18,897 bases of DNA from an uncultured Clostridia bacterium (lineage in GTDB: Bacteria; Bacillota; Clostridia; TANB77; CAG-508). Below the pieces are notes generated by a model. That model had not been told where the DNA came from, ran no database searches, and saw only the letters and a program-made list of their open reading frames with translations. The position numbers and the translations under genes are program-made. Where the stretch lies: positions 1 to 18,897 of the forward strand of contig CAKPKI010000025.1 of assembly GCA_934167135.1 (NCBI GenBank), read 5' to 3'. Shown here one piece after another: positions 14,125-18,897 of the stretch (position 1 is the stretch's first letter; the number at the start of each line of letters is the position of its first letter).

Positions 14125-15945
14125 TTAATCTTCATTTTCCTGAGTAGATTTAAGTCTTAAATATCCTAATTCATGCCACATGTTATATGCCAAATTTAAT
14201 CTAAATACTACTTTTGGTTTTGCACCAGCTCTATTCTTATCTACAACACATGCATAATATCTTACATCAGGATCCTTATATCTTTTTAGCTCATAAAACT
14301 CTGTATCAACTTCTTCTAATGAATATTCATATTTATCTAAATCTTCATTATGAATTTGTTTTATTAAACACAATGTATCAAGAACTTCTTTTACAGTTCT
14401 ACTTACCGCCAAATCATTTATAGTTAGATTTATAGGCAAAGTACTGCTTTCAGTTAACTGTAATGATGATGCAATAAATATTCCAAGATTTTGTGCCAAG
14501 TTAGAAAGAATTGTAGCTGTTTTTTTCAATTCTTCTCCATTTCCTATATTTTCTGTATCAGTTTTTAATGTATCATAAAACATATACTCAATTTTTTCTT
14601 TATAATAATAATTTAGTATAACTTTTTCTAATTCGTCATTTGTGTGGTTTGTAATATTTACAAAATATATTGAATTTTTTATTTGTTCATCAATCCACTT
14701 TGTTACTTTTACTGTTTCTTTAAATTCGTTAGATATTTTCATAAGTCTTTTTGCAAATTCTTTTTGTGTTTCATTCTCTTTTTTAACAACATATCCATCT
14801 TCATCAACTTCAACATCAACACCTTCATCTGGTCTAAATTTAAATTCCAATAATTCTCCTTCTGTTTTTGATAATGGTTGTCCATGTAACTTTTGAATCT
14901 TTTCATTATTTATAACTGTTGTTATTAAACACAACTTCATTTTTTCTTCTGACATTTCGTTTGATATTATTAATACCTTTTTGTGATGTATAAATGCTAA
15001 ATTTGCAGCAATATTAATTGTAAATCTACTTTTTCCAGAGTTAGATGGCATAGCATAAGCCATCGTTTCTCCTTTTCTAAGTCCTTTAAATACACTACTT
15101 AATATTGGGAATGGAAATTCTAGTCCTGTTGTTAAACTATTATCACCTGTTAATAAAAACTCTGTTATATGACTACTTAATACTGCTCTTTTAAACTTTT
15201 CTGTTGTTGTTATTTGAACAATTGCATCTTTAACTTCTTGAATTGTCATTTGGTCATATAATGCATAGTGTACAATATCTACAATTTCATCTTGTGTTTC
15301 TTTTATAGGGTTTTTTAAATAATTTTTTCTTAATTCAAATAATTTTCTTAATTCTACATATGTTTTTTCAAAATCATATTTTCCTTTTCTCGCTTTTTCT
15401 TTTAATTCTGTTTTTTGTTGGTATGTTTCTGCTCCTTCTTTTGCAAAGTTAAATTCATTTTTTGCTATTTGTGGTGCATATGCTTGCCCCTCTGTAAATA
15501 GAACACTCTTATATAAATTCAATAATTTATCACTTTCAAAATAACAATCACCATGTAATATATAATACATTGATATTGCTTTTGGATTTTCCAATAATAA
15601 TCCTATATATCTTTCTTCTAATTCTACATTTGATAATGTATCTGGATATATTTTATCACTTTTTTCTTCCTTTTTTTCTATTTCTTCTGGAATAAATTCT
15701 TCTTTAAATAGAGGTTCCTCGTCTTCCTCTTCATCTTCCTTTTCTTCATTATTTTTATGTATTGTAACTGTTGTCTTTAATTTTATTTTTCCTTCACTTT
15801 TCAATTCTTTTAATAACTCTATTGCATCTGCATATTCTTCTTCTTCTATAAGTTCTTTCATTTCATCTATTTGTTCTTTGTTATCTTCTGTTATTTCTAT
15901 CCTTTTTATTAATTCTTTTAAACTTTCAATTCCACTACTCTCCAT
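14125..15945 (-). CDS. DnaB-family (SF4, RecA-fold) helicase-like ATPase with acidic N-terminal extension
   Basis: A 606-aa protein of the replicative-helicase family. Residues 1-100 are a charged extension with an acidic run (66-95). Residues about 102-160 resemble the DnaB N-domain (SNVELEERYIGLLLENP). From about 265 a DnaB-like C-domain follows: Walker A AMPSNSGKS (298-306, Lys305), SNEMS with Glu330, Walker B-like YMFYDTLK (Asp458), SSLQL (Gln496) and the KNRAG finger-like motif (570-574). A segment of about 80 charged residues (350-430) between the Walker elements is longer than in standard DnaB (about 440-460 aa overall). The start at 15945 is chosen because AAAGGA precedes it; the in-frame GTG at 15987 lies next to the -10 box. 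It could be a diverged helicase, a phage-derived ATPase or a lineage-specific recombination partner of DprA. Confidence 0.75.
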   Translation of the reverse strand: MESSGIESLKELIKRIEITEDNKEQIDEMKELIEEEEYADAIELLKELKSEGKIKLKTTVTIHKNNEEKEDEEEDEEPLFKEEFIPEEIEKKEEKSDKIYPDTLSNVELEERYIGLLLENPKAISMYYILHGDCYFESDKLLNLYKSVLFTEGQAYAPQIAKNEFNFAKEGAETYQQKTELKEKARKGKYDFEKTYVELRKLFELRKNYLKNPIKETQDEIVDIVHYALYDQMTIQEVKDAIVQITTTEKFKRAVLSSHITEFLLTGDNSLTTGLEFPFPILSSVFKGLRKGETMAYAMPSNSGKSRFTINIAANLAFIHHKKVLIISNEMSEEKMKLCLITTVINNEKIQKLHGQPLSKTEGELLEFKFRPDEGVDVEVDEDGYVVKKENETQKEFAKRLMKISNEFKETVKVTKWIDEQIKNSIYFVNITNHTNDELEKVILNYYYKEKIEYMFYDTLKTDTENIGNGEELKKTATILSNLAQNLGIFIASSLQLTESSTLPINLTINDLAVSRTVKEVLDTLCLIKQIHNEDLDKYEYSLEEVDTEFYELKRYKDPDVRYYACVVDKNRAGAKPKVVFRLNLAYNMWHELGYLRLKSTQENED

Positions 15946-15978
15946 ACTTTTTTTCCTTTCTGTATTTCTGTTAATTTT

Positions 15979-16007
15979 AGTATACACATTTTCTATTTTA
16001 TTTTCAA
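15979..16007 (-). promoter_or_regulatory. SigA-type promoter of the DnaB-like gene
   Basis: TTGAAA (16002-16007) is followed by a 17-bp spacer ending in TGTG and then TATACT (15979-15984) on the minus strand. It sits 7 bp past the dprA stop and about 33 bp before the chosen start. It shows the gene is separately transcribed and rules against the upstream GTG start at 15987. Confidence 0.72.
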
Positions 16008-16013
16008 GTTTAT

Positions 16014-16676
16014 TTAAATATTATTTAGTATTTCTTTTGCGGTCGTCACAAGCACAGCTCCATCTTTTATCAACTCATTACACCCCTCACTCTCCAATTT
16101 ATTGATATCACCAGGAATAGCAAACACATCCTTTCCCTGTTCCAATGCAAAATCAGCAGTTATTAAAGCACCACTACTTTTAGAAGCCTCCACTACTAAA
16201 ACACCATCAGTCAAACCACTTATTATTCTATTTCTTTGAGGAAAATGTTCTTTTTTAGGACCAACTCCCACAGGATATTCTGATACAATACACCCATTTT
16301 TTCTTATAATTTCTCTTGCCAATTCTATATTTTCTTTTGGATATATATTATCAATCCCACTCCCAAGGACCGCAATTGTTCCTACACTACAACTATTTTT
16401 TTCTAATGCTTTTAGAGCTCCTAAATGTGCATAAGTATCAATTCCCAATGCTAATCCGCTTATTATTACTTTTCCATTGCAACTTAATTCTTCAGAAATA
16501 TTAAATGCCACTTTTTTTCCATACCATGTAGCTTTTCTTGCTCCTACAACAGCAATTGAACTTTTATTTAATAATTGTATATTTCCTAAAACATACAATT
16601 TTTTTGGTGGATTATAAATATTTTGTAGTTTTTGTGGATACTCTTTTGTATTTATTGATATTTCTTCTATTTTCAT
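16014..16676 (-). CDS. dprA: DNA processing protein DprA, Rossmann-core-only form
   Basis: DprA (Smf) binds incoming single-stranded DNA and loads RecA during natural transformation and related recombination. The 220-aa protein contains the full Rossmann core: VVGARKATWYG (44-54), ISGLALGIDTYAHLGAL (72-88), LGSGIDNIYP (104-113), FPQRNRIISGL (145-155), EASKSSGALITADFALEQGK (163-182), FAIPGD and EGCNELIKDGA (197-207). It lacks the N-terminal SAM-like domain and the C-terminal winged-helix (DML1) domain of the usual 290-370-aa forms. GGAG lies just before the ATG. It follows folD behind a terminator, and its promoter was not identified. Confidence 0.93.
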   Translation of the reverse strand: MKIEEISINTKEYPQKLQNIYNPPKKLYVLGNIQLLNKSSIAVVGARKATWYGKKVAFNISEELSCNGKVIISGLALGIDTYAHLGALKALEKNSCSVGTIAVLGSGIDNIYPKENIELAREIIRKNGCIVSEYPVGVGPKKEHFPQRNRIISGLTDGVLVVEASKSSGALITADFALEQGKDVFAIPGDINKLESEGCNELIKDGAVLVTTAKEILNNI

Positions 16677-16696
16677 TTAAACTACTCCTTTTTTAT

Positions 16697-16738
16697 AAAA
16701 TTAAAAGACATATATAGAATATTCCATCTATATATGCC
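16697..16738 (-). terminator. Intrinsic terminator after folD
   Basis: GGCATATATAGA and TCTATATATGTC form a 12-bp stem with one G:U around an 8-nt loop (16707-16738). It is followed on the minus strand by TTTTAATTTT (16697-16706). It lies 9 bp after the folD stop and would separate the M20-folD operon from dprA. Confidence 0.75.
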
Positions 16739-16746
16739 CCCTAAAC

Positions 16747-17592
16747 CTATTTAATTGAATGTGACGCAGATTTTATAACATTATTCATAAGCATTGCTAC
16801 AGTCATTGGTCCAACTCCCCCTGGTACCGGTGTTATATAACTAGCTTTTTTACTTACATTTTTAAAATCTACATCTCCCACTATTTTTCCTTCTTCATTT
16901 CTGTTTATCCCTATATCTATAATTACTACTCCATCTTTTACCATATCTTGTTTTAAAAATTCTGGTTCTCCAACAGATACCATAATTACATCTGCTTCTT
17001 TTGTATATTTTTCTATGTCCTTTGTCTTTGAATGACATATTGTAACTGTTGCATCTTTATTTAAACAACATTGTATTAATGGTTTTCCTACAATATTACT
17101 TCTACCTATAATTACAACATTTTTTCCTTTTAAATTAATATTATATTCTTCTAATATTTTCATAACCCCATATGGTGTACATGGTACAAATGTATCTTGA
17201 TTTAAAGATAATTTACCTATATTTTGTGGATTAAATCCATCTATATCTTTTTCAGGAGCTATTACTCTAAATGCTTCATTTAAGTCTAAATGAGCTGGAA
17301 TTGGACTTTGTAATAATATCCCATGTATCAATACATCATTGTTTAATTTTTTTATTAAATCTATTAGTTCTTTTTGTTTGATATTTTTACTTAACAAATA
17401 TTCTTCAAATTTTATTCCAATTTGCTCTGAAGCTTTACTTTTGTTTTTTATGTATATTTGTGATGCTTTGTCATCCCCTACTAGGATTACTGCAAATTTA
17501 GGATTTATTCCATTTTGTTTTAATTCATTACACTTATATTTTAAATCTTCTATTATTGTATTTGCTAATTTTCTCCCATCCATTACTTCCAT
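16747..17592 (-). CDS. folD: Bifunctional methylenetetrahydrofolate dehydrogenase / methenyltetrahydrofolate cyclohydrolase
   Basis: Interconverts 5,10-methylene-, methenyl- and 10-formyl-tetrahydrofolate with NADP, supplying one-carbon units for purine and formyl-Met synthesis. The 281-aa length is standard. Signature blocks are present: VGDDKASQIYIKNKSKA (38-54) with catalytic Tyr47 and Lys51, HGILLQSPIPAHLD (90-103), PEKDIDGFNPQNIGKL (113-128), PCTPYGVMKIL, the cofactor loop GRSNIVGKP (163-171), and ITPVPGGVGPMTVAML (253-268). GAGGAG lies about 9 nt before the ATG. It follows the M20 peptidase gene by 14 bp, so the two are one operon under the promoter at 18715-18743. Confidence 0.97.
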   Translation of the reverse strand: MEVMDGRKLANTIIEDLKYKCNELKQNGINPKFAVILVGDDKASQIYIKNKSKASEQIGIKFEEYLLSKNIKQKELIDLIKKLNNDVLIHGILLQSPIPAHLDLNEAFRVIAPEKDIDGFNPQNIGKLSLNQDTFVPCTPYGVMKILEEYNINLKGKNVVIIGRSNIVGKPLIQCCLNKDATVTICHSKTKDIEKYTKEADVIMVSVGEPEFLKQDMVKDGVVIIDIGINRNEEGKIVGDVDFKNVSKKASYITPVPGGVGPMTVAMLMNNVIKSASHSIK

Positions 17593-17606
17593 TTAGGTTT
17601 ACTCCT

Positions 17607-18686
17607 CTATAAAAACATTTCATAGTTTTGTAAAATATTATCATAAATCTTTACTAATTTTTCTAGTTTTTCTATTTCTATATGTTCATCACATTGATGT
17701 GCAGTAACAGGTCCAACTCCTAGAATGATTGATTCTGACTCTGGTATAAAACTTGCTTCTGTTACATAATTTTCACTTTGTGCTTTACATTGTGTCATTT
17801 TTTCTATTTCTTTTATCATTTTTTCATTTGTGTTTATGTTTGATTTTATATCTATACCTATTTCTAATTTTGCTTCATATTTTTCTAATATACTTTTTAC
17901 TTTTTCTATTATTATTTTATTGTGTTCTTTTGCAATAGTTCTAGCATCAAATTCTATACAACATTCATCAGGGACTTTATTTATTGCATCTCCACCATTA
18001 ATTTTTCCTATATTGATAGTTGTATATGGTATAGAGAAAATTTCGTTTGTTTCTTTTTTTAGTTCTTCATAAAATTCCAATAATTCCCCAATAAATTTAT
18101 GTGCTTCCATTATTGCACTTTTTCCTTGGTCAGGCATACTTGAATGTGAAGATTTACCATAAAATGTTACCTTCATTTCAATACACCCTTTAGTTGCAGT
18201 TACTGGTTTTAGATCAGTTGGTTCTGCTAAAATTAATAATTTTGGAAATTTAACTTTATTTTTTAATAATAGGTTAATTCCTTCAAAATTAATTTCTTCA
18301 TCATATGTGAAAAATAGTTTTACACCATTTTTTAATTTCTCTTTATTTATATTAGAACATGCTTTTAAAAAGGCTGAAATTCCACCTTTCATGTCACAAA
18401 CTCCTAAACCATATATTTTATCATCTTCTATTGTTAGTTCTAATGGGTTTCTTTTCCATTTTTCTGTTGCATTTACAGTATCTAAATGACCACAAAATGC
18501 TAATTGTGGATTTTCTCCTATTTCTGCAATTAAACATCCTTTTTGTGTTGTTTCATCTATTATTTTTGTGCATGTAAATCCTATTTCTTGTAAGTATTTT
18601 TCAATCCATTCTATTATTTCTTTGTTTTCTTTATCTTCTATCGTATTAAACGATATTAATTTTCTTAAAATATCTATTACTTCCAT
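17607..18686 (-). CDS. M20-family metallopeptidase/deacylase (ArgE/DapE type)
   Basis: Zinc-dependent amidohydrolase of the M20 family, 359 aa. The two-metal site is visible: His67 and catalytic Asp69 in FCGHLDTVN, bridging Asp98 in GLGVCDMKGG, the general base Glu130 with Glu131 in TYDEEINFEG, Glu155 in ILAEPTD, and His330 in TAHQCDEH. The dimerisation domain (about 165-285) carries GKSSHSSMPDQGKSA and INGGDAINKVPD. These features fit acetylornithine deacetylase or succinyl-diaminopimelate desuccinylase, but substrate cannot be fixed from sequence: no arg or dap genes are adjacent and many Clostridia proteins of this type are broad deacylases. AGAGGATAAAGA precedes the ATG. It is first in an operon with folD. 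Confidence 0.88.
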   Translation of the reverse strand: MEVIDILRKLISFNTIEDKENKEIIEWIEKYLQEIGFTCTKIIDETTQKGCLIAEIGENPQLAFCGHLDTVNATEKWKRNPLELTIEDDKIYGLGVCDMKGGISAFLKACSNINKEKLKNGVKLFFTYDEEINFEGINLLLKNKVKFPKLLILAEPTDLKPVTATKGCIEMKVTFYGKSSHSSMPDQGKSAIMEAHKFIGELLEFYEELKKETNEIFSIPYTTINIGKINGGDAINKVPDECCIEFDARTIAKEHNKIIIEKVKSILEKYEAKLEIGIDIKSNINTNEKMIKEIEKMTQCKAQSENYVTEASFIPESESIILGVGPVTAHQCDEHIEIEKLEKLVKIYDNILQNYEMFL

Positions 18687-18714
18687 TCTTTATCCTCTTT
18701 TCTTTTATATTAAT

Positions 18715-18743
18715 ATATTAGTACATTTTGCAAAAAAAGTCAA
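18715..18743 (-). promoter_or_regulatory. SigA-type promoter of the M20 peptidase-folD operon
   Basis: TTGACT (18738-18743) and TAATAT (18715-18720) on the minus strand have an exact 17-bp spacer with a T tract. The -10 box lies about 29 bp before the M20 gene start. It is the closest match to the vegetative consensus in the window. Confidence 0.8.
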
Positions 18744-18765
18744 TTATAAAGTTCTACCTTCCTAG

Positions 18766-18804
18766 TATATAAAAATGAGGTAGCTATATTAATTGCTACC
18801 CCCA
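18766..18804 (-). terminator. Terminator of the gene entering at the right edge
   Basis: GGGGTAGC pairs with GCTACCTC on the minus strand (8 bp with one G:U) around a 10-nt loop, followed by ATTTTTATATA. It starts about 23 bp after the stop codon at 18827. Confidence 0.7.
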
Positions 18805-18826
18805 AAAACAAAAGAAAATCTTTATT

Positions 18827-18897
18827 TTATAATTTTTTTTCTAAGAAGATTCTTAAATCCTCATGTACTTTTCCGTCAGATCTGATCATCTCAACAT
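18827..18897 (-). CDS. C-terminal end of an unidentified protein (cut by window edge)
   Basis: The last 22 codons and TAA of a minus-strand gene; the first two bases of the window edge belong to a split codon. The peptide ends EMIRSDGKVHEDLRIFLEKK followed by Leu, a charged amphipathic tail. Coding status is supported by the open frame to the edge and by the terminator hairpin directly downstream. The fragment is too short for me to name the family. Confidence 0.55.
   Translation of the reverse strand, partial: VEMIRSDGKVHEDLRIFLEKKL

Noticed and set aside
15946..15987. Longer start (GTG at 15987) for the DnaB-like protein
   Set aside because: It lies immediately beside the -10 box of a near-perfect promoter, upstream of the likely RNA start, and has no ribosome binding site; the ATG at 15945 has AAAGGA.

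Overview
The window is very AT-rich DNA with strong AGGAG-type ribosome binding sites and a spoIIID sporulation regulator. This points to a low-GC, endospore-forming Clostridia-type Firmicute, possibly an uncultured gut lineage; that placement is inferred, since no rRNA or marker phylogeny is available here. Almost every gene lies on the minus strand. The one confident plus-strand gene is a small XRE-type regulator. No tRNA, rRNA, CRISPR array or intact transposase was found.

Reading in the direction of minus-strand transcription (right to left):
(1) 18.9-16.0 kb is housekeeping: the tail of an unidentified gene with its terminator, then a consensus promoter driving an M20 ArgE/DapE-type metallopeptidase and folD. 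A terminator follows, then dprA reduced to its Rossmann core.
(2) 16.0-14.1 kb is a DnaB-family ATPase of 606 aa with a long acidic N-terminal extension. It has its own near-consensus promoter just after dprA.
(3) 14.0-5.9 kb is a complete, apparently intact type II Wadjet system, jetA-jetB-jetC-jetD (TIGR02677, TIGR02678, TIGR02680, TIGR02679 families). This is a condensin-like SMC complex plus a Toprim nuclease subunit known to restrict plasmids and other small circular DNA. The genes are tightly packed or overlapping. A fifth gene, a membrane-anchored protein with BspA-like leucine-rich and WG-type repeats, follows jetD by 38 bp with no visible terminator.
(4) 4.85-4.4 kb holds the convergent XRE regulator, which ends in a shared hairpin terminator.
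(5) 4.36-2.5 kb is an operon of lemA, a TPM-domain (YgcG-like) membrane protein and a small membrane protein, with a clear promoter and terminator.
(6) 2.46-2.07 kb is a decayed DUF4143-type ATPase remnant.
(7) 2.0-0.8 kb is spoIIID, whose leader carries a 17-bp dyad that overlaps and could mask its ribosome binding site, followed by an RsiV/DUF3298-like membrane protein with its own promoter.
(8) 0.7-0 kb is a translationally coupled DNA alkylation repair pair: ogt followed by tag, cut by the window edge.

The main accessory cargo is the Wadjet cluster. Its edges (DnaB-like ATPase on one side, LRR/WG membrane protein and XRE regulator on the other) are the best places to look for undescribed accessory functions. 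The other notable item is the spoIIID leader structure, part of whose sequence recurs about 480 bp away beyond the pseudogene.
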